From the NCBI GenBank assembly GCA_001606155.1, contig LODT01000022.1, positions 372,001 to 436,000 on the forward strand: a stretch of 64,000 bases of DNA, written 5' to 3'. This document shows, piece after piece, positions 45,005 through 56,694 of the stretch. The translations under genes were made by a program, and so were the position numbers. Below the pieces are notes generated by a model that made no database searches, was not told where the DNA came from, and saw only the letters and a list, made by a program, of their open reading frames with translations. The DNA is from Tieghemostelium lacteum. Taxonomy: Eukaryota > Evosea > Eumycetozoa > Dictyosteliales > Raperosteliaceae. Within the stretch, counting starts at the first letter, position 1; every line of letters begins with the position of its first letter.

Positions 45005-45600
45005 GTTGTAATGAAAGTTGATCAAGTTGAATCTGTAAGTGTTATGGATGAAGCATTACTCAGCAATGAAAGTGTACCACCAAAGGAATCGCATTTGTTT
45101 CCTCTAAGAATCAGTAATTCACTGTCCCTTGAACTTCCACCAAAAGACTCTGATATCTCTTTGTTGATCTTTAATAGTGGTGTTATCCAATTGGAAAATA
45201 TCAATATTATCCAATTTTAACATTGCCAAACCAACATTTTTTTACCTGAAACAAATTTATCTTGTGATCTGCTGTAGCCTGCTTCTTCAGTGTGATTGTT
45301 ATCACATTATTACCTCCTTGTTGGTTATCAAAAGTAACCAATCCAAATTGCATCGATGTCTGTTTCCAGAGAGGTGGTAGTGCCTTGGCCATAATGTGAT
45401 CTGTCTAATGATATAATACTATCAAATAGTAGTCTACCATTAGGTGCTAGGAAGCCATTGTATTGTGATGATACATATGGGGATTGGTTGTCTTTGAGTC
45501 TTGTATTTCCAATTTCAAATTTATTTAAAATTTTGATATCTATATTAAATTGATCGATTTCCAAATTATATTTTAATGTTCCAATTAACATTGAATAAAT
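45005..45600. pseudogene. Scrambled partial copy of IBA57
   Basis: Blocks of the IBA57 gene occur here in the wrong order and in mixed orientation. 45010-45150 matches the inside of IBA57 on the plus strand (VDQVESVSVMDEALL). 45150-45302 matches the region near its C-terminus on the minus strand. 45303-45352 is again inverted. 45353-45500 matches its N-terminal third on the minus strand (LKDNQSPYVSSQYNGF). 45500-45634 matches its upstream spacer. None of it can encode a functional protein. Confidence 0.8.
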
Positions 45601-45691
45601 AACTTTTATTCACATGGACTGATGAAACTTTTTCTATTTTTTTTTTATTTTTTTCATTTTTTTTTTGTGATTGATCAAATCTAAAGAAGAA

Positions 45692-46085
45692 ATGTCAACC
45701 AACAGAATAATAACACACTCTCAAAAGGTTATTAGTTTATATCGTAAATCTCTAAGATCAATGAGAGATTACTCAGAGGATTATGATATCTTTTTATTAA
45801 ATGTTAGAAAATTACACGATACAGTCAGAGAGAATAAATATGAAACATCACCATTTAAAATTCAACAACACATGAAAGATTTTGAAAGATTTGTTAATTA
45901 TTGGGAACACCCTGATCCATATATTCGTATGTTTTCTCATTTTGTATCTATTATCCATTGATTATCATTTATTAACCATCACTATTATAGCATGTCTATT
46001 ACCAGGTGGATCTAAATATCAAAGAAATACCCCACCACCAGCATGGGTTGTCGATCCTCGTAATCATTTAGTAAACATTGATTAA
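45692..46085 (+). CDS. ndufb9: Complex I LYR-motif subunit NDUFB9
   Basis: Two exons, 45692-45926 and 45991-46085 (phase 1); 109 residues. The frame stays open upstream from a TTG, but ATG 45692 is the natural start. The LYR motif is near the N-terminus (VISLYRKSLRSM). The C-terminus carries the subunit's conserved end (HPDPYIPCLLPGGSKYQR, then PPPAWVVDP). NDUFB9 is an accessory subunit of the membrane arm of mitochondrial NADH:ubiquinone oxidoreductase and binds the mitochondrial acyl carrier protein through its LYR motif. The promoter overlaps the scrambled IBA57 debris. Confidence 0.9.
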
Positions 46086-46334
46086 AAATAGTAAAAAATG
46101 TATAGATATAGATTATATATAGGTTATAATAATAAATAAATTAAACACAAACACCGCAAAACAACAAACAGCAATAACAGGACGTTAAAGTAGTGCTACT
46201 ATTATAGGTTGTAATTATAATAATAATAATTTCACAAAAAAAAAAAATTGATTAATATTTGAATTGAAGAATTTGGGAGGAGGATCATTATGTGGTAAAA
46301 TATTATATTTTATTAAGTGAAATGAAGTGTGGTT

Positions 46335-47815
46335 TTATAGACCCTTGTTGTAAATCAGTTCAGTGATTGGATTACCATTTTTATCTTTAAGATTCTTAAA
46401 TTCAGGTTCCAAATTATCAACTGAAATTACAGATTCTTGTGGAAACATTGCAATGGCAGCTGGAAGTGATGTATTAAATATCACACCAATAACAGCTAAA
46501 TTTAATGGCATTTTAACTTTAGGATAATTTTGAACAAATTTGAGTTTTTCAAACAGTGTCATTACGATATTGGGTAATAACAGTGCTGGGAATGATGTTG
46601 CTGCTCTGGAAAATGCAACTTTATATACAGCTTCTCTTCCTGCTACTTTACTCTTTCCATAAACGTTACCATCTTTATCTCTAACATCTATACCATTTCT
46701 ATATAAAATTATTGATATTAATATTTATCCTATCTCACTCTATATGCTATAATTAGCAGTACTACATACACAGTCTCATTTCTTCTCATAATCAGAACAT
46801 TTGCAATACCAGCAGAAGTTACAGCGGTAAAAGGTACCATCATTTTTAAACCTTTTATAACATTTGGATTTTTAATATATGAATTACTAAGTTTATCAAC
46901 CGCATATCCTAAACCAACTGCCAATGAGCATGATATACCTACTGCACTTAAATATGCATCTGTATTAAGTTTTAGATTGTGGGTAAGTATATACAATCTT
47001 TGGTGTTTCCAGGCTCTATCAATACATACTTAAAATTTGTTTATTTGTCATTTGGTTACTTGCATTTCTATTGGCATGATTTAAAGCTATATTATATGAT
47101 TGATTTACCCATTGCCAAAATATAGTTGTTCCTATCTATTGTTGTAGTTATTGTTGTAATTAGTATATGAAATTCATAGAGTCTATTTTCAATAAAGAAA
47201 CCTACAGATGCATTTGGTAATATCAGACCAGCACAAATTACTACATTAATTGGTAAGAATGCTGACATTCTAAATGGTAAGAAAATTGATTTACCAGTGT
47301 CTGGGTGTATAATTGCATCAACGTCTGTGATAATATAGTAGTTCAAATGTTAGATATCAATATTTGTTTTTGGTATCACTCATCTATTAATTACTCTTTT
47401 TAGCATTCCACAATTGTAAATTTGAAACTGTTGGATCAACTAATCCTTTTTTGAAATCCTCTAAAAGTTTTTGTGATTGTTCTAGTTGTGCTTTACTACA
47501 AAATAGTGTACTGTTGAAATAGAATGATAAATTAGATATTCTGTAATCACTATAGTCATAATATACTTAAACCTACCTTGGATCAGTTACATCTCTAAAG
47601 TTTTGAAATCTTCCCCAAAATGTGGAGTCGTCGAATTTCTTTGAAACTGATGATCACCAGAGTGAAAGAAAATTAAAAAAAACGAATGTCAGTCAAATGA
47701 TGTTGATAGGATGATGATAAGTGATATCAATCAAATAGTTTATTGAATACAAACCTCCATTAAAGAGTGGAAGTGAATTGTTTAGTTTTTCTTGCATAAT
47801 ATTATTCGATTCCAT
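46335..47815 (-). CDS. Sideroflexin (mitochondrial amino-acid transporter family)
   Basis: Seven exons: 47815..47755, 47646..47577, 47510..47395, 47324..47202, 47131..47030, 46959..46770 and 46698..46335; 341 residues, the usual family length. Two donors are GTTTGT/GTTTCT rather than GTAAGT. Family hallmarks: STFWGRFQNF near the N-terminus, IIHPDTGKSIFLPFRMSAF, FWQWVNQSYN, and a C-terminal region with several membrane helices (LNLAVIGVIFNTSLPAAIAMF). Animal SFXN1/3 import serine into mitochondria for one-carbon metabolism; others have less clear cargo. I cannot say which subtype this is. The splice-rich structure is unusual compared with neighbours. Confidence 0.92.
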
Positions 47816-48131
47816 TTATAAAAATTATAAAATTTTTTTTTATATTGCTTCTTCTGTGGAAATCTGTTTCGATAAGTTTAAATAAATATTACCTAATATA
47901 TTGTATATATAACTAATAATAAAATTTAAAAAAAAATTTTTAAAGAGATAAAAACAATTTAATTTAAAAAACAACACTGGGATAGGTGGGATAAAAATGA
48001 TTTGATAAATGATAAATTTTCAAAAGTTGAAATTTCACACATAAAAAAAAATTGTGGAAATTTCGGTATGATTGCGCAATTCATTGGTATTGAGGAACAA
48101 ATTTACAAAAATTTTTTTATGGGGTTGATTT
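47816..48131. other. Spacer, nothing recognised
   Basis: 316 nt between two minus-strand genes. It contains the sideroflexin promoter, with A and T runs, and no coding frame. Confidence 0.45.
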
Positions 48132-50660
48132 TTATTGGTCTGGAATGATTTGAGTTGGTTCGGCAATAAAAGATGGAGGTTTAGATAGCGGAGAACTTGG
48201 AATCTGTAGAGTTGGTGAAATACCAACACTGGTAATTGAATTTGTACTGCTACCACTGTTACTACCATCACTGTGACTATTTTGTTTTTCTAAACTGTTA
48301 TTATTACTATTTACCATCAGTGTAGGTTGTTGAGAATCATAGGATTTAAAACTATTACTATTTACAGCTAGTGTAGGTTGTTGTGAATCATATTCATTTT
48401 GATTCTTTTCTGATGTTGTTGTGGTGGTTGTTGACAATGATATTTGACTGTGTTTATTACTGTTAATTGATAATGTAGATTCTGTTATTGAACTTGTTGT
48501 TCTTTCACCATTATTCAAAACATTTGTAGAATCAAATATTCTACTATTAACCTTTATAGTTAATACATCATCATCATTATTCTCTCTATCTATTACTAAA
48601 GTACCTTCACATGACTCTAAACTCAACTTCTTTTCGCCACCATCACCACCATCATCACCATCATTATTTCTATCAATAACCAATGTTCCATCAATCTCCT
48701 GAGTATCTTCATGCATCTTTTCTTCATCCAACTCCCCATTATTCATATTATTATTATTATTATTATTATTGTTATTAACAGTTATGGCCAAGAAAGTTGA
48801 TCTATAATTGATATGATGTAAATGTGATTGTTGATCATTTGGTATGTCTGTGGTTGGTTTTAGTTTTTTGTCGGTTGAGAGGACCATATCTATTAGATCG
48901 TCTTCTTGGGATGGGAAAGTGGTGATGGTACCTCGAGATTTTCTTTTTTTGTGTTGTGGTGAGATATCAGATGAATGTTGTAAATTTGTAGTTTGTTGTT
49001 GTTGTTGTTGTTGCTGCTGCTGCTGCTGTTGTTGTTGGTTTGGTGTATTATGTTGTTGTAATTGTAATGGATCAGATTGTACCAATTGTAAATATGAATT
49101 GTTATTGGCAATTGTTGATGATGTTACAGTTGTTTGATTGAGTATATTAGAATAAAATGTACATGGACTGTTTTTAATGTGGTTGCCTTCTATAGTGGCA
49201 TTAAGGTGGTAGGTACCGTTGGCAGTTGGATAAAATGAGATTCCAATGATGCCAGGACCTACGACGGACACTAGAGTTGGTATGGAATAGGTGCCTATAT
49301 TAATAGGACCTTCTAGATGAATATTCAATGGGTTAGGTGACACTGGAATGTGACCTGACGGATAATTACTAGTTGACAGTGTGTGCACTGGATTGTCTAG
49401 TGCGTCTCTGAGATGGACTTGAACAGTTACAATTCTACCTGTTACAATAGGTAACGGATCTGTTTGAGAGAACAATGTAGTACCATACGATATCCTATTT
49501 AACGATGGATCCAGGGACTCCATATTAATCTTTTTAGTTGTGCCACCAAAGAGATTGATAACACTACTATTGGTAGGAGAGGTAGGTGAACTAGGTGACA
49601 CTTGCATAGGTGTAGAATATGAGGATTTTGGTGTTTTAGAAGGTGTCATGTTCTTTATAGTCTGGTACCTGTTACTTGATCTATTCATTTCATTACTATT
49701 TATAGTACTACTAGTTGGGGTGTTGGGTGTAGGTGTTTGAGGTTGAGGGAATGTATCTTCCATTTTAAATGTATATGTAGTTTCTTTTTTTAGATCTTCA
49801 TCTTCATCAGTTAGATCTTGGTCATCATCAGTTTCATCGTCGTCACCACCGTCAGTGGTGTTTGTGGTGGGTTGTGCTAAATTTTTAGTTTTTGGTGTGG
49901 TTTTTGAACGGTAGCTCATAGAGGTAACAAAATATTGTGTTTGCAGTGGGTTTAATGAAATAATGAGATTATCTAACTTTTCTAAAAGGTCTAGATAGTC
50001 AGTAGTACTGTTATTTAGTTCTGATATTATACAACATGGAATAGATGTTAAAGATCTCTCATTTAACCACTCTACAAAATGATTGATAGATTCTCTGTCA
50101 ATTTCATTATCAATAATGACTCTAAAGTGTGTAGTTGGTGGTGGTTGAGGTTTTGCATTACTGAAATGTGAGTTTGCATTCAAATATTGAATAGCCTCTT
50201 TTATACCCAGTTTAATTACAATCTTCACCTTGTTACTATCAATCAACTGATTCTGGGAATTTGATACGCCAATCCAAAGAATAGTAGGTTCATAGCTTAT
50301 TTGTTGGTCACTATTCATCTGTTTCTCTTTCAAACACAACATTTGCAATATACTAACTAGTTTCAATAGATTATGTAACTGATCTCTCTGATTGTCATTG
50401 TTATTGTCTGACTTCTTTTTTTTGGTGGTTTTCAGTATTTTAGTAAGCAACATTTTTAGACCGTACAAAGAAGACATTGCAAGGTACAGTGAGTTAACAT
50501 GTTTTTCAAATTCGGATATAACTAAATCACTACTATTACTACTGTTTACTAATTCCTGAATGACATTGGTAACTTTAGAATCAAGACTCCCCGTAGACTT
50601 GATATTAGGTATTAATCTATTCCTTAGAAAATTTAATAGATTAACTATTTGATCTTTCAT
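48132..50660 (-). CDS. Filamin-repeat protein with low-complexity tail
   Basis: Single exon of 842 residues. The N-terminal 265 residues are mostly helical and then alpha/beta (WIGVSNSQNQ, FRVIIDNEIDRE), with no family I recognise. An acidic stretch follows (about 270-295). Residues about 395-510 form a filamin/ABP280 immunoglobulin-like repeat (VSVVGPGIIGISFYPTANGT, then IEGNHIKNSPCTF). The last 330 residues are low complexity: a Gln run, an Asn run, two copies of GTLVIDR, and a repeated SQQPTL-xVNSN unit. Filamin repeats mediate protein contacts in actin crosslinkers and in TRIM-NHL proteins, but no actin-binding domain is present here. The gene is divergent from the RNB gene, 229 nt apart. 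Confidence 0.7.
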   Translation of the reverse strand: MKDQIVNLLNFLRNRLIPNIKSTGSLDSKVTNVIQELVNSSNSSDLVISEFEKHVNSLYLAMSSLYGLKMLLTKILKTTKKKKSDNNNDNQRDQLHNLLKLVSILQMLCLKEKQMNSDQQISYEPTILWIGVSNSQNQLIDSNKVKIVIKLGIKEAIQYLNANSHFSNAKPQPPPTTHFRVIIDNEIDRESINHFVEWLNERSLTSIPCCIISELNNSTTDYLDLLEKLDNLIISLNPLQTQYFVTSMSYRSKTTPKTKNLAQPTTNTTDGGDDDETDDDQDLTDEDEDLKKETTYTFKMEDTFPQPQTPTPNTPTSSTINSNEMNRSSNRYQTIKNMTPSKTPKSSYSTPMQVSPSSPTSPTNSSVINLFGGTTKKINMESLDPSLNRISYGTTLFSQTDPLPIVTGRIVTVQVHLRDALDNPVHTLSTSNYPSGHIPVSPNPLNIHLEGPINIGTYSIPTLVSVVGPGIIGISFYPTANGTYHLNATIEGNHIKNSPCTFYSNILNQTTVTSSTIANNNSYLQLVQSDPLQLQQHNTPNQQQQQQQQQQQQQQQTTNLQHSSDISPQHKKRKSRGTITTFPSQEDDLIDMVLSTDKKLKPTTDIPNDQQSHLHHINYRSTFLAITVNNNNNNNNNNMNNGELDEEKMHEDTQEIDGTLVIDRNNDGDDGGDGGEKKLSLESCEGTLVIDRENNDDDVLTIKVNSRIFDSTNVLNNGERTTSSITESTLSINSNKHSQISLSTTTTTTSEKNQNEYDSQQPTLAVNSNSFKSYDSQQPTLMVNSNNNSLEKQNSHSDGSNSGSSTNSITSVGISPTLQIPSSPLSKPPSFIAEPTQIIPDQ

Positions 50661-50889
50661 TTGAATGTTCTCCTCTGCAATAATTTCAAATTTTTATTTA
50701 ATGGTTTGGGGTTTGAAACTAGGAAAATTTAATTTTTAAAATATCAACCGTTTAAATTAGAAAAGATTTTGAAATGATTTTTTAAAAAAAAAATTTATTT
50801 TTTATTTTACGTAATAATATTACAACTAATCATATTCACCCCCCCAAATACTATATATATCCAAATTTGGCAAATATAATTAATTCAAG

Positions 50890-53800
50890 GTGGAGGAATC
50901 AAAATCAAAACTAAAGAATACAAGCTATGAGTATAATAAGAAAACGATAAATACATTGCCAACTAGCTCAGTAAATAAATATATTCAAATAACTCCACTA
51001 CCTTCTACATATAACCAACAGAACAGTTATCACACATCACCACTTCATCAACAGCAGCAGATATTTAATACGGGTATTGGACACTTAGAGCAAATACCCC
51101 AAATTCAACCACAACCAACACCAATACAATCAAGTATGTCTTCATTTCAACCAATTAAACGACCAAGTTCCACTTCATTACCTTCCACTCCTAAACCATC
51201 TCATAATATACCAATACATTCGACACCAGCAACTACACATTCATCGCCAATTTTATCAGGCACACCATCTCCAAAGAAACCACAGCAACAACCTACCAAA
51301 TCCATTATAAATCATAACAATAACAACAATAGTAATACTACAAATGCACCGGCTAAGAAACACAATACCAACAGTAACACTAACAAAAAGAATAAGAAAT
51401 TGTTAAGTAATAATTTAGAACAAAATTCAATTTCACCATTGAAACAACAACAACAACAACAACAACAGCAACCATTACAGCAACAGCAGTATCATCAACA
51501 GCAACAGCAGCATCAACCATTACATAATCCTCATCAATTACATTTACAGTTACAACCTCAACAATCTATTGTATCACCAATTTCCATACATCCAAGTACA
51601 TCAAGTACCAATTTAAATGGACTAACAACAAATGGAGGAAGTAGTAATAATAGCTCAATATCAAGTAGTACAGAACTTTTTAATGTAAGTACAATATACC
51701 ACATACAAATTACATTCAACTTGTCTTTTACCAGATTTTGTTTTTTTTTTATAAATTTAATTTGTGTGACGAAACAGAAAAATCTAATTCAATTTTAAAA
51801 AATCAATATTAAAAAACATGATATTACCAGGATGATAAATCTTTTGTAGAGGATATTACTGAATGGAATTCAAGAACCCTTTTAATTCACAATATAATGC
51901 CAGGTATGGATGATAAGGTTATCAGAGATATCCTGGGTACACAATTTAAATACACATTTAAACCTGCAGGAAAACCAAATCAATTATATATACTTTTTGT
52001 ATCACCAAAAGAGGCAAAACATTGTTTTTATAGTCAATTAAAAGGAATTAGAAAAATTGATGTTTGTATCTTCTACACAACCACTTTATATCAACACTAT
52101 ATTTACATAATATTTTTATAAAATTATAGAATAGCGGACAATCATGTATAAAAATTTGTTTTAATAATGAGTATAAAACAGTTATTAGATGTACAATACC
52201 CGATCCATTTCCACTGAATAATTTATCACCAGTTTTAAGTTCAATAGCACCTTTGGCTACAGGTTCTCCGTCAAGTATTTTACCAGTAGCAACTACTGCA
52301 GGATCTTCCTCATCTATGTCAACATCTACAACAACTAATACAAGTAATACATTACCACCACAAAGTACAACTCCTATAAAATCAAATTTGGTAGCTACAT
52401 CATCTTCATTTGAACCATCTAATTTCAATAGAAGAGATAGTAGTGGTATATTATTACCACCAAGTACCCAAGCTCAAATTATACAACAGAGTATAACCAA
52501 CAGTCCATCCATGTCACATATCGGTGCCAGTGGACATATTAATCCTCTAAATGGAAATAGTAATAGTTATTTCCAATTTTCCAATGAACATAATAACTAT
52601 TATGATCATCATCAAAATATTCAAATGATGAATCATGAATTGAATATTTATCAAAATCACTCTTCGGTACCTTCTCCCATGTCCTATTCAGGTTCATCTC
52701 AAAGTCAGCAAACACTACCACCCTTCCATCTAGAAGGCCCTTATCAGCCTTCAGAATCACCCTTCATCCCAACTCATTTGTTACAACAATCATCAGGATC
52801 ACCAATACAATCTCCAATGTCACAACACCACTATCACACTTTATCACAATCGTCACAAGGTAGTAGTAACAATACCATTCCTCAGAATTCCAATACCAAT
52901 GTCCAGATACCAGTAGTTGGAGTAAATGGACATTTAACTAACGGAGCTACAAATCAATCTAAACACTCCAAAACTATAAATAGTAAAAAGTATCAATATA
53001 TCAATGAACTTTTGAAACTAACAGAAGAGAACCAAGTTATTGTATTCCCTGGAAATCAACTGTCAACTCTACCTAGAGTTCCAACATTTGTATTTGACAA
53101 ATTGCCAATGAAGTTTTCCTATTCCCAACATGTAAACTATAAAGAAAAGAAATCAACTATATTAACTGGTTTCTTGAGGGAATATGAAGACAAAAAGAAA
53201 TCTGTTGGACTCTCACAGAGATCGTCTACCACTGATGACTATTACTCTGGAAATGATTACCATCATCACCATTCCAATCATCATCATGGACACCATCACC
53301 ACGACAGTTACTCATCAGGTGACCATCATCATTATGCTGATGACGATGATGACTACCCTGACGAAGAATTCTTTAGAGAATACCCAGAACTCATTGACAA
53401 GTATGATAACTACAGAGTGTTTTACTATACTTGCTATGAGAAGACTACCCCTACCATCAGTTTAATTAGTAACCTTAGTAAATCCTATCTCAAAGAGAGA
53501 TGTGGTCGTCTGAGTGTCTTGCTACTAACTGATTGGGCACCGGATAATAGCTTTGCTATTGGTACTATACAGTTTTTCAATGGAACTCCTTTGGATTTGT
53601 CAACTATAAGTAAATGTATTCTGGTGAATCATCAGGTATTTCATAGTGACCATTTTGATAAGGAACTTGTTGATATCTATGAAGATTGGTTACCTTCAGA
53701 GGAAGAAGAAGCTCGTAGAGTTGATTTAACTCATTTGGTACCTGTTACTATTGATCCACCTTCTAGTACTGATCTTGATGATGCTCTGTCGTTTAGACAT

Positions 53801-55423
53801 CTACCAGACGAGAAATCAGATGGACAACCTGTATTTGAAATTGGTATACACATTTCCGATGTCTCTTATTTCCTAGAGAAATCATCTAAACTGGATATGG
53901 AAGCTGAGTATCGTTTGAATACCATCTATCTCATTGGTGGAAATATTCCAATGCTTCCAAAAAATCTCAGTAGTCATACTTGTAGTTTGAAACTGTATCA
54001 AAAGAGATTTTGTTTCAGTCAGTTAATTAAGATTAGAGCAGATGGAACTATAATCGACAAGAAATATTGTAAGAGTTTTCTTCGTAGTCAAGGTCATTTG
54101 TCTTATGAGAAGGCACAGAGAATCATAAACAAATACAAATCCTCATATGAGGAACTGGCTGATTTCAATAATACAGAGATGAGGTTTATCAAAGGTTCTA
54201 ATGAAACTCTAAAAACTATACTGGAAAAACATTTTAGTAATGCTGATACAACATCGACTACCACTTCATCGTCACCTACAATATTCAATAACAACGGCAC
54301 TAATGATTTGGAATCCAAAGTTCATTTATCCATTTGGGGTCTCTACTTGGTCAGTACCTTACTAAATAATCTCAGAAAAGAGAAAAAAGAAATATTTGAT
54401 ATCGGTGGTAATGTTCAATTTGATTTGTCACTGGATGGTGTGCCTTATAACATCGACTTTCTTCCTAAACTTGAATCACATGTACTCGTTCAAGAGTTTA
54501 TGCATTTGGCTAATAATCTAGCTGCAATCTCTTTGATTTCAAAGAACTCAGAATTTGGTATACTCTATTCGACAATCAATAAGCCTTCTGGTGGAGGTCA
54601 AGAGCAATCATCATTTGACAATAGAAAGAAGTTCTTTGATAGACTAAATGTCTTTATAAAGAAATTCAATCCATCTGTAACCATCACATCTCAAGATGAT
54701 TGGAAATCAATTAAACAAAAGGTAGATGACTCTAACCAATTCTGTACAGTTGAACAAAGTAAAGCAATGAGACGTCTTGCAATGCATTTAATGGATCCTT
54801 CAAAATATATTACAACTCAAGAGAAGAGACAAGCCTATCTCGATGGAACTATTGATGAAAGAGCTCAGTATTGTCATTATAGTTCACCTATTCGTCGTTA
54901 TTGTGATGTTAATATACACCGTGCATTGTCACTTCAACTGACTGAACAAGTTCAATGGACTAAAGATTGCCTTATTAAACCCTATTGGATTGAAGATTCA
55001 CCAGAATTCAAAAAGTTTAAAGCCTCTCTACCAATTGGACAACAACTAGAGATATTGTGTCAAAAGTATAATGATATCTCTTGGAAGAGAAAAATCTCTG
55101 AAAAATTAAATCTTCTCTATCTGACTACTTATCTATGGGAACAAGGTCCAATGCCTACTCCAGGTGTCATTATTGCCATGTCTACTAAACATTTGGTCAT
55201 CTATCTGGTAAATTTCAATTTGGAGGTATCTTCTGATAAATCGGAATTTCTCTCCATCAGTATTTCCAAGAATGATCAATACGTAATTGAAGAGGATGAT
55301 GAAGATCTCTTTATCTCTAAACAATTAGTAGTATTTGTTTCTGTTGAACCATTTACCTTATTTAGAAATAATTTAATTCCAAAGATTAAAATTTCAAAAT
55401 ATCCTCCAAATACCTTCAAGTAA
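50890..55423 (+). CDS. RNB-domain (RNase II/DIS3-type) exoribonuclease with N-terminal RRM
   Basis: Exons: about 50890-51684, 51831-52061 and 52130-55423, both junctions in phase 0; roughly 1440 residues. The first exon is Gln/Thr/Pro-rich. No ATG opens it: the frame begins near a GTG at 50890 and the first in-frame ATG is 51136, so an upstream exon may be missing. The second exon plus the start of the third encode an RRM-like fold (TLLIHNIMPGMDDKVI, QLYILFVSPKEAKHCF). After a long low-complexity region and a His-rich patch (53260-53340) comes the RNB domain. It has the metal-binding signature TIDPPSSTDLDDALSF with all Asp residues, and later CHYSSPIRRYCDVNIHR. It should be an active 3'-5' exoribonuclease, nearest to DIS3L2/SSD1-type proteins. 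Confidence 0.82.
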
Positions 55424-55887
55424 TATTTCAAATACCAATAATTATTCTGCAGCACAACAACCACATTATCAAAATTCAACAACTTCAAATTATCACCACA
55501 ACTATATCAAAACAAAAAACAAAAAAAAAAGAAAACAAACGAAATCACAATTGGATAGGAACCATAATTAATAATCATAACCCCCCCCATCACCCAACTC
55601 CTCCATATCCCTTTAATATTCTCTAAATTTATCCTTCAGATATTCAATTCAAGATAAATAATAAAGAAAAAAGATGGTCAAAAAAGAGAAGGAAAAAATA
55701 TTTTTTCCCTTCTCTTTTAAGACTATTTGTTGTTTATAAAAAAAAAAATAGATTACTTATTTGTTGTATTTCATGTTTTATTACAATTACATCTAATTCA
55801 TTTAATTCAACTTTTAGGTTATACTTTTTTGAATGTTTTAGGTTTAATATTACTGTCATATATTTAGTAATAAGTATCTTTGAATAT
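55424..55887. other. Spacer between convergent genes
   Basis: 464 nt of 3' flanking sequence. It includes a homopolymer C run near 55582 and an A run near 55740. No gene seen. Confidence 0.5.
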
Positions 55888-56661
55888 TTAAACCGTTGTT
55901 GATATTTCATTCATTAAATCTACCAAAAACATTAATTGTGATTGTTTGTCTATTACTTCAAAAGGTGGAATATGAACAAATAATGAGTGTAAATCTTTTT
56001 TAAGTAATGTTTTTGAAAGAGATAGATAACTAGGTTATAATATAGATAATAGCTATTAGAACCAAATAATGAAGATATTGATACACATATTTGTACAGTT
56101 ATATTTAAAACTTTTACTTACTATAAATAATTACAAATAAATCTACCAGGATCTTCACTTTCAAAGACTTTATGTCTTTTACTTAGATTATCTACAAATG
56201 TTTTCAATGGCAATTTAGTTTCTATATTTACTCTCTTTTCATTTGGTTGAATGTCTTGATCAACAGGAGACCATCCTCTTTCGTCAGGTGTTCTGAAATT
56301 TGCTTTATTCCAACCAAATCTCTCTAGTGCAATGTTTTGAGATTGTGATGCAACACCCAAATGTAATAGTATAATATCATCTAAATTAATTAAATATTTA
56401 TCTTCAACATCTTTAAGATACTCTGTAACACCTCTTCCTGAGACCTCTAAAACTTGTGTATTCACTAATTCAAATTGTAAATCCTATAATAAATATTAAT
56501 GTTTTTGATTCAAAAACAGTCAGCAGAAGAGTGCTACTATTTACCTTAGGATTATAAGTAGAAAGATGTATATTAATCTCATTAATAAGATGAGATGATG
56601 GGTTATCATCTACACCATTAAATTTTCCAAAACCTGTTAATAAAATCTTCTTTTTTGTCAT
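55888..56661 (-). CDS. Pyroglutamyl-peptidase I (peptidase C15)
   Basis: Three exons, 56661..56545, 56483..56122 and 56029..55888 (phases 0 and 2); 206 residues, standard for the family. It begins with the conserved LLTGFGKF and NPSS. Catalytic residues are all present: Glu93 in the QSQNIALERFGWN motif, Cys156 in DPGRFICNYLYY, and His179 in LFVHIPPF. The enzyme removes N-terminal pyroglutamate from peptides in the cytosol. The third exon is not obvious from open frames and was placed by phase and by recovery of the catalytic His. The gene starts only 33 nt from the stop codon of INTS5 on the same strand. Confidence 0.92.
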
Positions 56662-56694
56662 TATTCAATACAATTCTGATTACTGAGTAATTTA

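Larger units (their letters stand above)
33420..45077. repeat. Segmental duplication: unit A about 33420-36610, unit B about 41800-45077
   Basis: The two units each contain a complete SAM-NTPase gene on the minus strand, its upstream region, a plus-strand coding relic and an IBA57 sliver, in the same order and direction. Exons, introns and spacers match closely. The interval between them (36611-41799) holds the SAM-CRN gene, IBA57 and relics and is not part of the repeat. Boundaries are approximate, judged by eye. Confidence 0.85.

Noticed and set aside
48844-49137. Cys-rich plus-strand frame
   Set aside because: Antisense of the CAA/CAG polyglutamine tract in the filamin-repeat gene.
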